A stretch of 64,000 nucleotides of DNA from Chelatococcus sp. YT9 (GTDB lineage Bacteria > Pseudomonadota > Alphaproteobacteria > Rhizobiales > Beijerinckiaceae). Below are positions 40,061 to 48,695 of the stretch, in pieces. Position 1 is the stretch's first letter. Every line of letters begins with the position of its first letter. A model generated the notes under the pieces. It did no database searches. It had not been told where the DNA came from and saw only the letters and a list, made by a program, of their open reading frames with translations. The translations under genes were made by a program, and so were the position numbers. Where the stretch lies: the NCBI RefSeq assembly GCF_018398315.1, contig NZ_JAHBRW010000001.1, positions 678,001-742,000 of the forward strand, given 5' to 3'.

Positions 40061-42823
40061 ATGGCTTTTGACCCGACCGCACTCGCTGCGGTGGCGCGGC
40101 TCATCGCGCTCATTCCGGCGAATTTCAACGGCTTCAACCATCAAACCGTCTTTCCCCAAACGGGGAATGACATGGGCGTCGTCGCCAACGCGATCGCGGC
40201 CGAAGCTCAGCTCGCCATCAATGCCGCAGCCAATCTTGCCGGCACCTCGACGACCTCGACCGCGATCGGCACCGGATCGAAGTCCTTCGTCACACAGGCC
40301 GGCAAGTCGTTCAACGTCGGGCGCTACGTGCAGATCGTCTCAGCGGGGAACCCGACGACGCGGCAGATGTCGGGGCAGATCACGGCTTACTCGGGAACGT
40401 CGCTCACCGTCGACGTCACGACCGCCATCGGCTCCGGATCAGCCGCGGACTGGACGATTTATCTCTCTGGCCCCGCCGGTAAAGGCGAGCCGGGCGATCC
40501 CGGCGCAGATGGCGAAGATGGTGCGGACGGCGCGAACGGCAACCGCATTTGGGCCGGCACCGGCGCGCCATCGTCCGGCCTTGGGGCTCCCGATGACTTC
40601 TATATCGATACGGGCGCGCTGGTCTTCTACGGCCCGAAGGTTGGCTCGTCGTGGGGGGCGGGTACGAGCCTGAAGGGCACCAATGGTGAGGATGGTGACG
40701 ACGGCGCTTCCGCCACGGTCGAAGTCGGCGACGTCACCACCGTTCCCGCTGGCCAGCTAGCGACGGTCACCAATGTCGGAAACTCGCTCGCTGCCGTGCT
40801 GGATTTTGAGATCCCGGCCGGCCCGTCTGGCGCCGATGGTGATGACGGCGCCGCTGCCACTGTCGAGGTTGGAACCGTCACGACATTAACGCCCGGCACT
40901 CCGGCAACAGTGGTGAATGGCGGCTCATCCTCCGCGGCGGTGCTCAATTTCGGCATTCCGGCCGGCGTGCAGGGTCCGGCCGGCCCCGTCATCGCGGCGT
41001 CCTGGAACTTCTCCACCACGACCACGGACGCAGACCCCGGCAACGGCAATGTGCGTCTCAACCACGCAACGCCTGCCAGCGCCACCTTCATCTATTTCGA
41101 CAACCTCGATGCCGGCGGTGCGACGGTCACCGCCTGGCTCGACGCGCTCGACGATTCCACGACCACAGGCAATAAGGGCCGCCTTCGCCTAGTGGCTGTC
41201 GATACGCCGACAACCTTCGCGGACTATCGCGTGACCGGCTCAGTTGTCGATGGGACGGGCTACCGTAAGGTGCCGGTCGCGTATGTCGCCGGTAACGGCA
41301 CGCCGACGAATGCGGCAAAGCTCGCCTTCAGCTTCGCGCCGACTGGTGACGCTGGCGCGGCTGGCGCCGGCTCAGGCGATGTGACGACGTCGGGCGCGGT
41401 GTCCGCTGGCAATCTTGCTGTCTTCGCCGACAGCACCGGTGATGTCCTCGAGGACGGCGGCGCTTTCAGCTCCTATTCCGCCACGCTCCTCGGTGGGGCC
41501 AACGAGGCGGACTGGAAAGCGGCGCTTAATCTTGAGATCGGAACGGACGTCCAGGCGCATTCCCCGACGCTCGATTCCCTCGGGGCGCTGGCGACCGCGG
41601 CCAACAAGGGCTTCTATGCCACCGGCGCGGGCGTCGTCGCCGAATACAACCTGACGTCTTTCGGCCGGACGCTCGGAGGCCTTGCGGATTATGCGACGCT
41701 GAAAGCGGCGCTCACGCTGGCCAAGGGTGATGTCGGCCTTGGCAATGTCGACAACACCTCCGACAGCACAAAATGGTCCGCCGCGGCGACGCTGACGAAC
41801 AAAAACATCAACTTCGCCAACAACACCGTCAGCGGCATCACGACGACGCATTTCGCGGCCAGTGTCATCGACACCGACGCCAGCATGGCGGCTGACAGCG
41901 ATACTCGCCTTCCTACGCAAAAGGCGACAAGGGCCTTCGTCGCGCAGTACATCGCTGCTCAAGACGTTGAGGTGGTCAAGGGCGGCATCAACTGCTCGAC
42001 CAACCCGAACTATCCCGCCGCCGATGCGGGCCACATCTATCGCGTCACCGCGGCGGGTAAGATCGGCGGCGCATCGGGCCCCAATGTGGAGATCGGCGAC
42101 CGACTTGAATGCTTTGTCGACAGCTCCGGCGCGGGCACGCACGCCAGCGTCGGCGCGAATTGGCTCGTCAGCCAAGTCAATATCGACGGGGCCGTCGTCT
42201 GCACCGGCAGCTCGGTCAATGGCCGCATCGCCACTTTCAACGGCACATCCGGCAAAGTTATTCAGGATGGCGGCAAGGCCCTGCCGACAGGCGATGTCGT
42301 TGGCACATCCGACGTCCAGACCCTATCCAACAAGACCCTGACCTCCCCGGCGATCTCGGACCCCACCGGTCTCGACAAGAACGATGTCGGTCTCGGCAAT
42401 GTCGACAACACGTCCGACGTCGACAAGCCGGTTTCCGCCCTTCAGGCTTCCGCGATAGCGGCCAAGCCAGAAGCCTTCATCCTCGCCTGCAGCGACCTCT
42501 CCACGGCGCTCGCAGCCGGCACGGGCAAGGCCTACTTCCGGCTGCCCTATGACTTCACCCTCACGGCCGTCAAAGCCTCGCTTCTCACAGCGCAGGCCTC
42601 GGGGAGCATCTTCACTGTCGACATCAACAAGAACGGCACGTCAGTGCTCTCGACGAAGCTGACAATCGATAACACCGAGAAGACATCAGCAACGGCGGCG
42701 ACGCCCGCTGTGATCTCGTCAGCCGCCTTTATCGCTGATGACGAGGTGACGATCGATATCGACCAGATCGGCGACGGATCGGCGGTTGGCCTCATCGTCG
42801 AGCTGATCGGAAACCAGTCATGA
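40061..42823 (+). CDS. Tail fibre with collagen-like repeats, 920 residues
   Basis: The ATG at 40061 follows GGAGG by 6 bases. After a helical N-terminus comes a Gly-X-Y stretch (GPAGKGEPGDPGADGEDGAD) at about residue 140. Two repeated ENDVTVPAG-type beta segments follow (VEVGDVTTVPAGQLATVTNV and VEVGTVTTLTPGTPATVVNG). Later come two copies of DVGLGNVDNTSD, a signature of trimeric phage fibres. The C-terminus is beta-rich. It should form a long trimeric side fibre that reaches the host surface. Its stop overlaps the next start. Confidence 0.85.
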   Translation: MAFDPTALAAVARLIALIPANFNGFNHQTVFPQTGNDMGVVANAIAAEAQLAINAAANLAGTSTTSTAIGTGSKSFVTQAGKSFNVGRYVQIVSAGNPTTRQMSGQITAYSGTSLTVDVTTAIGSGSAADWTIYLSGPAGKGEPGDPGADGEDGADGANGNRIWAGTGAPSSGLGAPDDFYIDTGALVFYGPKVGSSWGAGTSLKGTNGEDGDDGASATVEVGDVTTVPAGQLATVTNVGNSLAAVLDFEIPAGPSGADGDDGAAATVEVGTVTTLTPGTPATVVNGGSSSAAVLNFGIPAGVQGPAGPVIAASWNFSTTTTDADPGNGNVRLNHATPASATFIYFDNLDAGGATVTAWLDALDDSTTTGNKGRLRLVAVDTPTTFADYRVTGSVVDGTGYRKVPVAYVAGNGTPTNAAKLAFSFAPTGDAGAAGAGSGDVTTSGAVSAGNLAVFADSTGDVLEDGGAFSSYSATLLGGANEADWKAALNLEIGTDVQAHSPTLDSLGALATAANKGFYATGAGVVAEYNLTSFGRTLGGLADYATLKAALTLAKGDVGLGNVDNTSDSTKWSAAATLTNKNINFANNTVSGITTTHFAASVIDTDASMAADSDTRLPTQKATRAFVAQYIAAQDVEVVKGGINCSTNPNYPAADAGHIYRVTAAGKIGGASGPNVEIGDRLECFVDSSGAGTHASVGANWLVSQVNIDGAVVCTGSSVNGRIATFNGTSGKVIQDGGKALPTGDVVGTSDVQTLSNKTLTSPAISDPTGLDKNDVGLGNVDNTSDVDKPVSALQASAIAAKPEAFILACSDLSTALAAGTGKAYFRLPYDFTLTAVKASLLTAQASGSIFTVDINKNGTSVLSTKLTIDNTEKTSATAATPAVISSAAFIADDEVTIDIDQIGDGSAVGLIVELIGNQS

Positions 42824-43776
42824 GCCTGATCATCAATCCCTATGTGTTCCGCAGCGCCGCGAATCTTGCGATCCCTTCTGTTTATTGGACCGATGGGGAT
42901 ACAGGCGCGGATCAGGGCTGCTATTACTCGACAGACGGCACGACATACGCCGCAATCACCCCCACCCTCCCGGCCAATGGCATCGGCGATAACGCCACTG
43001 ATGGAGCGGGGCTATGGGTCGCGTGTCCACCTTCGAACGCGTCTCTGAACGAGATCTACGTTTCTGATAATCCGTTGGTTGGCTGGGATACATATTCGCT
43101 ATCGTTCCAGCCGCGGGCCATTTGTTATGACGGAAGCAACTTCGTCATCTGCGGTTTTGGTGGGAATCTCGCCTATACGAGCAATCCGCGTGGATCGTGG
43201 ACATCGTGGTCATCAGGCGTCTCCACGCAGTTGAACGACGTAAAATTCGGCAACGGGAAGTACGTTGTAGTCGGGTCTTTTGGGTACTTGCGCGCTGCGA
43301 CCAGTCGTGGCGGCACCTTGACGAGCCGCTATGCTGGCGGACCATCAATCGGCATCCAGTGCGTTAAATATGACCCAGCTGGGGCGAGGTGGCTCGCCGG
43401 AGGTTCATCTGGAAATCTCTGGTATTCAATCGATGCCAATGCCGCCTCAAGCGCCTGGTCGAACTACCAGTCTGGATCCCGCGAGATAACATCCATTGAA
43501 ATGACCGGATCTATGGCTGTGTACGTCACGTTTGGGGGCCGTAGGGGGTATACGACCACGCCGCAGACGTCCGGGTCCTGGACGGACAGCGGCCCGTTCG
43601 GCGGTACGGCCGATATGTGGTGCGTGAAATACTCACCTCTTCTGGGGCTATGGATTGCGTTGGGCGTCAACGTATTGCGCACGGCAACCACTCCATCGGG
43701 ATCGTGGACCAGCCGCATGCCCGGTGGGACGTCGGGTTCACAGGCCGCCCGTAAGGGCCTGATCGTCACAGGCTAG
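42820..43776 (+). CDS. Beta-propeller-like receptor-binding protein, 318 residues
   Basis: MSLIINPYVFRSAANLAIPS, followed by at least five repeats with Gly-Ser-Trp-Thr and tyrosines (NPRGSWTSWSSGV, TTPQTSGSWTDSGPFGG, TTPSGSWTSRMPGG). They are spaced about 45-50 residues apart, as in BNR/sialidase-like propellers. It is coupled to the fibre gene by a 4-base overlap and ends at a terminator. Lower GC than neighbours suggests recent exchange, common for adhesins. Probably the fibre tip. Confidence 0.7.
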   Translation: MSLIINPYVFRSAANLAIPSVYWTDGDTGADQGCYYSTDGTTYAAITPTLPANGIGDNATDGAGLWVACPPSNASLNEIYVSDNPLVGWDTYSLSFQPRAICYDGSNFVICGFGGNLAYTSNPRGSWTSWSSGVSTQLNDVKFGNGKYVVVGSFGYLRAATSRGGTLTSRYAGGPSIGIQCVKYDPAGARWLAGGSSGNLWYSIDANAASSAWSNYQSGSREITSIEMTGSMAVYVTFGGRRGYTTTPQTSGSWTDSGPFGGTADMWCVKYSPLLGLWIALGVNVLRTATTPSGSWTSRMPGGTSGSQAARKGLIVTG

Positions 43777-43798
43777 CCGCCCTCTGAGGCGGCTTTTT
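43775..43798 (+). terminator. Terminator after the adhesin gene
   Basis: AGCCGCC and GGCGGCT arms with a short loop, followed by TTTTT. It ends the structural gene transcript. Confidence 0.75.
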
Positions 43799-43815
43799 CA
43801 ATTCAGGAGGGCGCC

Positions 43816-44112
43816 ATGCCCACGGTTTACGTTGAATACGGCTTCGCCGCATCTGCCGGCCTGACAGGGATCTCCCGCATCGACGCCAGTACCGAACGGA
43901 TCTGGCGCGACGGCGTACAGATGGCTGAAGCGACCGTCTCAGCCGTTGGACGGCCTACCGGGCAATTTCGCATCTGCGGTCGTTCGCCCTCGATCTTCAG
44001 CACCCGGCGCGTGGGTTTCGTGATGGCTGGCGCCTCCTGCGTCGGCAAGGAAGCCAACCTGAACGCCGTCGTCCAGAATTTCATCACCAAAATAAAGGTC
44101 GTTGCAGCATGA
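43816..44112 (+). CDS. Hypothetical phage protein, 98 residues
   Basis: MPTVYVEYGFAASAGLTGIS after AGGAGG. It looks like a small beta-rich protein (GQFRICGRSPSIFSTRRVGF). Family unknown. Two short genes here, between the fibre and lysis modules, may encode virion or fibre-assembly proteins. Its stop overlaps the start of the next gene. Confidence 0.6.
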   Translation: MPTVYVEYGFAASAGLTGISRIDASTERIWRDGVQMAEATVSAVGRPTGQFRICGRSPSIFSTRRVGFVMAGASCVGKEANLNAVVQNFITKIKVVAA

Positions 44113-44435
44113 GCGTTGAGAACAAGTTCATCATCACCGCCGCGCAGAAGGTTACCCTTGAAGCGCTGAGCAACCCGACCAGCATTCCGCCCGTCTACAT
44201 CGCGCCGCGCGCCATCGACACGGCATCACCAGGCGTCGGCATCAACCTGAATCCCGATGCGATCGAATTCGAGGCGGGCGCCGTCGTCGAACTCGTCGGC
44301 AAGTTCGTGGCGCCCAAGCGCATCGTGGATGACGCGGACTATCAGGCCTATGTGCCGGGCATGATCACGTATCTGCTCGATCTGCCGTATGCACTGCTTG
44401 AGGCGGAGACAATCTTCGCGCCCGTCCTAGACTGA
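44109..44435 (+). CDS. Hypothetical phage protein, 108 residues
   Basis: MSVENKFIITAAQKVTLEAL, then PVYIAPRAIDTASPGVGINL and LVGKFVAPKRIVDDADYQAY. Soluble, no recognised family. Coupled to the 98-residue gene (ATGA). The 171-base gap after it holds Gly/Pro-coding-like GC hairpins but no gene. Confidence 0.6.
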   Translation: MSVENKFIITAAQKVTLEALSNPTSIPPVYIAPRAIDTASPGVGINLNPDAIEFEAGAVVELVGKFVAPKRIVDDADYQAYVPGMITYLLDLPYALLEAETIFAPVLD

Positions 44436-44606
44436 TGTGAAGCGGAACCGACGGGGATGGATCAACCCGCCCCCGGCTGCTGGCTTGCGCCGGGGAAAGG
44501 GGCAGCCGGAGGCGGCACCTCTCGCCGGGGGAGCGGTTTTGAGGTCGCCCATCGAAACACGGCCTAAACCGCGCTGCAAGCGGATCTGATCGTCGGAGAC
44601 ATCCAA

Positions 44607-44732
44607 ATGAAACTTTTGCTGATCGTGGCGCTAGTCGCCGCGGCTGTGAGCGCGTGCGCGTCTCGTGAGAGCAGCTACTGGGCTGGTGTTGCTCAAGGCG
44701 CAAAGCACGTCGTTGAAGGCGGCAACCGGTGA
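44607..44732 (+). CDS. Small lipoprotein, 41 residues
   Basis: MKLLLIVALVAAAVSACASR has a typical lipoprotein signal with Cys at about 17; the mature peptide is only 25 residues (ASRESSYWAGVAQGAKHVVE). Its stop overlaps the GTG of the holin-like gene. A lipoprotein paired with a holin-like gene suggests a lysis or exclusion role, but the phage also has a separate Rz1-type lipoprotein at 46354. Confidence 0.65.
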   Translation: MKLLLIVALVAAAVSACASRESSYWAGVAQGAKHVVEGGNR

Positions 44733-44950
44733 GGCTCGTCCCGAACTGGAGGCGAGTGCTCCGGTACGCTTGGTCTGTCCGGCTTCTGACGATCGCGTTC
44801 GTTCTTTCAGGCCTAGAGGCGGCCGTGCCGTTCCTCGATGGCGTCCTTCCCATTCCGCGCGGTGCCTTTGCGTTGCTCGCCTTCGTGGCGACCGGCGGGG
44901 CGTTCGTTGCGCGCTTGATTGCACAGCAGAGCGTTTCCGGAGAAACCTAG
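44729..44950 (+). CDS. Holin-like membrane protein, 73 residues (DUF7940-like)
   Basis: From a GTG coupled to the lipoprotein gene: MRLVPNWRRVLRYAWSVRLL, then two hydrophobic helices (LTIAFVLSGLEAAVPFL and GAFALLAFVATGGAFVARLI). This matches the small phage membrane proteins often placed before the endolysin. It could form the membrane lesion that starts lysis. The homing endonuclease gene now separates it from the endolysin. Confidence 0.65.
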   Translation: MRLVPNWRRVLRYAWSVRLLTIAFVLSGLEAAVPFLDGVLPIPRGAFALLAFVATGGAFVARLIAQQSVSGET

Positions 44951-45516
44951 GCAGCGTCGTCCGCTTTAACGCCGGCCCATCGTTCCCCATCTCGAATTTT
45001 GTAAATCAGGCTAGGAGAAACATCGGCGATTATGGCAATCGAATGCGGGGCTATGCCCATAGATATAAGTTTTTTGATGTATGAAACGCGCTTAGCGGTG
45101 AGTTTCGCTCCTGGATTATTCTCGCCTACGAGGGGGATGAGATTATTCTCCCAGGCGTGCCGTGAATTTTGAGACTTAGACACCCATTCCAAATTGCCAG
45201 GTGAGTTATTGAGCTTGTTCCCGTCTTTATGGTTTACAACGAGATCCGGCTCATAACCATCAACGAAAGCCATCGCGACTAGCCGATGGACGAGTGCCTT
45301 GTACGTTTTTCTCTTGTGAACGAAGCAAACCTCTCGATAGCCCATTTTGGTTATGCTTGGCTTCAGCATCCTCTCTTTGAACACCGCCACCTTAGTGGTT
45401 AGCCGCCCTAAGCGGATATAGGTATACGGTGTTTCTTTTTTCGGTAGATGAACCTGGCCAGTATCGCTTACGAGCAGCTTGTATCCTCTAAAGTCAACTT
45501 CTTTCCAAATCTCCAT
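44947..45516 (-). CDS. HNH homing endonuclease with NUMOD4-like domain
   Basis: A 189-residue protein, MEIWKEVDFRGYKLLVSDTG, with a NUMOD4-like opening. The HNH core is LVHRLVAMAFVDGYEPDLVVNHKDGNKLNN (residues about 76-105), and the end is a helix-turn-helix-like segment (ISMGIAPHSIAIIADVSPSL). Its GC content is clearly lower than its neighbours'. It lies antisense between the holin-like gene and the endolysin. It is a free-standing homing endonuclease that probably entered recently and cuts phages lacking it. Confidence 0.88.
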   Translation of the reverse strand: MEIWKEVDFRGYKLLVSDTGQVHLPKKETPYTYIRLGRLTTKVAVFKERMLKPSITKMGYREVCFVHKRKTYKALVHRLVAMAFVDGYEPDLVVNHKDGNKLNNSPGNLEWVSKSQNSRHAWENNLIPLVGENNPGAKLTAKRVSYIKKLISMGIAPHSIAIIADVSPSLIYKIRDGERWAGVKADDAA

Positions 45517-45606
45517 GAAAAACCTCGCGATGCTTGCCCCCGTACTCAGCTTGTACGGAGAAACGCAACGCGCAAGACCTCATCAGTAAAAAAAGGTGTA
45601 TATGTG

Positions 45607-46074
45607 ATGACGCGCTTGAAAAAGCGATCGGCAGTGGCTGCGGCTGCCGTCGCGCTTGTCGGTGGGTTTGAGGGTCTGCGCCTCAATGCTTACCCAGACC
45701 CAGCAACGAGGGGGCCGCCGTGGACTGTCTGTTTTGGGTCCACCCATGGGGTAAGGCCGGGAGATCGCCATACGCTCGACGAATGTAAGGCGATGCTTAC
45801 TAGGGATCTTGAGATCTATGCCAACGGCATCGAAAAGTGTGTGAAGGTGCCGTTGCCCGATACGCGGTATGTGGCGCTCGTTTCCTTCGCCTACAACGTT
45901 GGCGTCGGCGCCGCCTGCAACTCATCCGTGGTGCGCAATATCAATGCCGGCAATCCGAAAGCCGGATGCGACGCGCTTCTTAAATGGAACAAAGCGGCGG
46001 GGATCGTCTTCCCAGGACTGACGAAACGGCGCGAGCGTGAGCGTCAATGGTGCTTGCAGGGGGCGGACCTGTGA
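45607..46074 (+). CDS. SAR-type endolysin, glycoside hydrolase family 24
   Basis: A 155-residue protein from MTRLKKRSAVAAAAVALVGG. The N-terminus is a weakly hydrophobic signal-anchor-release helix rich in Ala and Gly. The catalytic triad is visible as E in GGFEGLRLNAY, D in YPDPATRG and T in WTVCFG, and FAYNVG is conserved. It cuts peptidoglycan once released into the periplasm. Its stop overlaps the GTG of the Rz gene. Confidence 0.9.
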   Translation: MTRLKKRSAVAAAAVALVGGFEGLRLNAYPDPATRGPPWTVCFGSTHGVRPGDRHTLDECKAMLTRDLEIYANGIEKCVKVPLPDTRYVALVSFAYNVGVGAACNSSVVRNINAGNPKAGCDALLKWNKAAGIVFPGLTKRRERERQWCLQGADL

Positions 46075-46472
46075 ACGCCCTGTCCAGCGCCCTCGGCATC
46101 CCGCCTTTCGCGATCTATTTCGCCGTAGCGGTCATCGCCTTCGGTAGCTTCTGGGGCTATGGCGCCTGGAAGTATCACGATGGATACGTGACCGGGAAGG
46201 CGGAAGCTTCCAACGCCGCAGAGGCCGCCCGCCTTGTCGAGCGTGACAGGCAGGACAAAGCCAACGCCGACGCCCGCGAGGCCGCCCGCAAGCGCGAGGA
46301 ATGGCTCGCCAAAGAAAACACCCGCCTCCAATCCCTCCTCGACGAGAACGCCAATGCGGCTGATCAAGATCCTCGCCGCGACGAGCCTGCTTTGTCCTCT
46401 GATGGCGTGCAGCGCCTCAACAAAGTTCGTCGCCTCTCCCCCAAGCCTATCTCCCCCACCGGGGAGCTTTGA
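46071..46472 (+). CDS. Inner-membrane spanin (Rz-like)
   Basis: A 133-residue protein from a GTG overlapping the endolysin stop. An N-terminal membrane helix (PPFAIYFAVAVIAFGSFWGY) is followed by a periplasmic coiled coil (AAEAARLVERDRQDKANADA, AARKREEWLAKENTRLQSLL), as in Rz. It pairs with the Rz1-like lipoprotein encoded in another frame inside its 3' part, and together they fuse inner and outer membranes. Confidence 0.85.
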   Translation: MNALSSALGIPPFAIYFAVAVIAFGSFWGYGAWKYHDGYVTGKAEASNAAEAARLVERDRQDKANADAREAARKREEWLAKENTRLQSLLDENANAADQDPRRDEPALSSDGVQRLNKVRRLSPKPISPTGEL

Positions 46473-46641
46473 AATGGATTGCCCGGATCCTGTCCAGCTT
46501 CCGAGCGGCCCGATGAAGCAACGGGACGTTGAACGATATTGGAGCCGGGATCGCGTCTCCCTGATTGAATGCGGCGATCGGCATGCAGCATTGCGTGACT
46601 TCTACCGGCAGCGCGACGGCGCCTTGAGGGTGAAGCCATGA
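46354..46641 (+). CDS. Outer-membrane spanin lipoprotein (Rz1-like), overlapping Rz
   Basis: A 95-residue protein, MRLIKILAATSLLCPLMACS, with lipobox LMAC (Cys at about 19), then a Pro-rich segment (SPPSLSPPPGSFEMDCPDPV) typical of Rz1. The first 119 bases lie inside the Rz gene in a different frame. Its stop overlaps the start of the DUF6127-like gene. Confidence 0.85.
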   Translation: MRLIKILAATSLLCPLMACSASTKFVASPPSLSPPPGSFEMDCPDPVQLPSGPMKQRDVERYWSRDRVSLIECGDRHAALRDFYRQRDGALRVKP

Positions 46642-46901
46642 GTGACGCCATCACGATCAGCAAGGATGAACTGCGGGCAATCGTGCAGGAGGCCGTCAAG
46701 GACGCTCTCCATGACATGGGCCTTCGCGCCGATGAGCCCGCTCATATCGATGAAGCCCGCGAGGACTTCCGCTTCATCCGTCGGTTGCGCAAGGCGATCG
46801 ACAGCGCCGCCGGCAAGGTCGGGATGGCCATCATCCTGGCGATAATGGGCGGCCTCGGCTGGCTCATCATCTCCGGCGGAAAAGCCTTCCTCGGCAAGTA
46901 A
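46638..46901 (+). CDS. DUF6127-like small membrane protein
   Basis: An 87-residue protein, MSDAITISKDELRAIVQEAV. An amphipathic N-terminal half (FIRRLRKAIDSAAGKVG) and one C-terminal membrane helix (MAIILAIMGGLGWLIISGG) match the DUF6127 family of phage lysis-region proteins. It may be a second holin or antiholin. It ends the overlapping lysis block. Confidence 0.7.
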   Translation: MSDAITISKDELRAIVQEAVKDALHDMGLRADEPAHIDEAREDFRFIRRLRKAIDSAAGKVGMAIILAIMGGLGWLIISGGKAFLGK

Positions 46902-46955
46902 TCCCGCAACAAAAGGATCTGAGATGACCTTTCGCCACATAGCGCGGGGTAACGC

Positions 46956-48194
46956 ATGAACACGCCTCTATCTGATGACTTGGCGATTGAGGCCGTCGAA
47001 GCACTGCGGACACACGGCAGCCAGAACGCAGCTTCAAAGGCTCTGGGCATCGCCCGTTCTACCTTCCAGAACCGCATCCACCACGCCGCGCGCCGCGGCT
47101 TCATGGGGACCGGCCCCGTCCTTCCGGGCTATCACATCTCCAAAGAGACAGCCGTCTACAACAAGGACGGCGACCTTGTTCGCGAGTTCGTCCAGCAAAA
47201 GCCGGATCATGGCGACGAGTTCGTTGTCCCGGCTGGCCACACGATCAAAGGTGTCAGCGCCCTTGTCGATGCGACCGGCAACGAGATCGTCAAATGGGTG
47301 AAGACCCGCGAGGAACGTGACCCGCTCCAGACTGTCGAAGCGATCAAGGAAGCCTTCGCTAACTATGCGAGCCCGGTGCGGCCGATCGCTGAACCATCAT
47401 CTTGCGTGGTCGATCTGATGACGCTGGTCCCGCTTGCCGACTGGCACGTCGGGATGTCCGCATGGTGGCGCGAGACAGGCACGAATTGGGATCTCAAGAT
47501 CGCTGAGGATGTCCTTGGCGCTGGCATCGATGGGCTGATCAGCCGGACGCCGCCATCAGGCGAGTGCGTCATCCTCGGTGGCGGTGACCTTCTCCACTCC
47601 GACAATAACCGGAACGAAACGGCCCGCTCAGGCAACGCCCTGGATGTGGATGGCCGCTATCAGAAAGTGCTGATGGTTGCCTGCCGACTGATCGTCCGCA
47701 CCATCGACGCGGCGCTTAGGCGACACGGGCGAGTGACCGTGCGCATTCTTCCGGGCAATCACGACGAGCACTCATCCGTTGCCGTCGCCTATTTTCTCCT
47801 CGCCTGGTACCGCAACGAGCCCCGCATTACAGTGGACACGGACCCGTCCCTATTCTTCTGGAAGCGGTTCGGCCTCGTGATGCTTGGGGCGACGCATGGC
47901 CACACGGTCAAGATCGAGAAGATGGCCAGCATCATGGCCCATCGTCGCGCCGAGGACTGGGGCGCCACGAAATACCGCTTCGTGCACGGCTTCCACTGGC
48001 ATCACAGCCGCAAGATGGTGAGCGAAGGCGAGGGCGTCATCGCTGAGATTCATCAGGCGCCCATCCCTCAAGACGCATGGCACTTCGGATCTGGCTTCAT
48101 CTCGGGCCGGTCGATGCAGGCCATCACCTATCATTCCATGTTCGGTGAAGTGTCCCGCGTGCGTGATGTCATCCTTGATGCGGAGGCGGCATGA
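46956..48194 (+). CDS. HTH-domain metallophosphoesterase
   Basis: A 412-residue protein. The N-terminal 45 residues are a Fis/Homeodomain-like helix-turn-helix (GSQNAASKALGIARSTFQNR). The body has the calcineurin-like motifs VPLADWHVG, LGGGDLLHSDN, LPGNHDEHSS and LGATHGHTVK, giving the metal-binding Asp, His and Asn set. The substrate is unknown; phage versions are thought to act on nucleic acids or modified nucleotides. Its stop overlaps the nucleotide diphosphohydrolase-domain gene, which suggests a shared nucleotide role. Confidence 0.82.
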   Translation: MNTPLSDDLAIEAVEALRTHGSQNAASKALGIARSTFQNRIHHAARRGFMGTGPVLPGYHISKETAVYNKDGDLVREFVQQKPDHGDEFVVPAGHTIKGVSALVDATGNEIVKWVKTREERDPLQTVEAIKEAFANYASPVRPIAEPSSCVVDLMTLVPLADWHVGMSAWWRETGTNWDLKIAEDVLGAGIDGLISRTPPSGECVILGGGDLLHSDNNRNETARSGNALDVDGRYQKVLMVACRLIVRTIDAALRRHGRVTVRILPGNHDEHSSVAVAYFLLAWYRNEPRITVDTDPSLFFWKRFGLVMLGATHGHTVKIEKMASIMAHRRAEDWGATKYRFVHGFHWHHSRKMVSEGEGVIAEIHQAPIPQDAWHFGSGFISGRSMQAITYHSMFGEVSRVRDVILDAEAA

Positions 48195-48604
48195 TGGACG
48201 ACACGAACCCGAAAGACCGCGCCGGCTCGTCCAGGGTCGACCTGTCGCTGTTCCCCGCTGCCGGTTTGATCCATGGCGCGCACGCCATGATGGACGGCGC
48301 CGAGAAATATGACCCGTATAACTGGCGTGAGAAGAAGGTCAGGGCTCGGGTCTACATCGCGGCGGCACAGCGACACCTGCTCGATTATCTCGACGGTGAG
48401 GACACAGCCGATGACAGCGGCGCGCACCACCTCGGGCACGCCATGGCCTGCTGCGCGATCATCCTGGATGCGATGGAGACGGGCAATCTTTTGGATGACA
48501 GGCCTGTGTCCGGTCGGGCCTCGGCGGTCCTGAAGCGCCTGGAAGCAGTGATCCGATCAAAGAAAAACCCGCCCCAACATGCGGAACGGGCCAAAGTCAG
48601 ATAG
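48191..48604 (+). CDS. dATP/dGTP diphosphohydrolase N-terminal-domain protein (DUF5664)
   Basis: A 137-residue protein with DTNPKDRAGSSRVDLSLFPA, HAMMDGAEKYDPYNWREKKV and HLLDYLDGEDTADDSGAHHL. This is the pattern of the DUF5664/dATP-dGTP diphosphohydrolase N-terminal family. Such phage enzymes lower purine dNTP pools. Coupled to the metallophosphoesterase (ATGATGA). Enzyme activity is inferred from the family. A terminator follows. Confidence 0.75.
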   Translation: MMDDTNPKDRAGSSRVDLSLFPAAGLIHGAHAMMDGAEKYDPYNWREKKVRARVYIAAAQRHLLDYLDGEDTADDSGAHHLGHAMACCAIILDAMETGNLLDDRPVSGRASAVLKRLEAVIRSKKNPPQHAERAKVR

Positions 48605-48645
48605 CTGCAGAACTCTAGTATACCACCGCCACGCCGGAATGTCCC

Positions 48646-48679
48646 GCCGCCCTGTCCCTTACGGGGCGGGGCGGCTTTT
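48646..48679 (+). terminator. Terminator after the DUF5664 gene
   Basis: GCCGCCC and GGGCGGC arms followed by TTTT. It ends the late right-arm transcript just before the palindrome array. Confidence 0.7.
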
Positions 48680-48695
48680 GGCGTTTCACGGTCCC

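Noticed and set aside
40061-43776. Diversity-generating retroelement acting on the fibre or adhesin genes
   Set aside because: No reverse transcriptase or template repeat is visible anywhere in the window.
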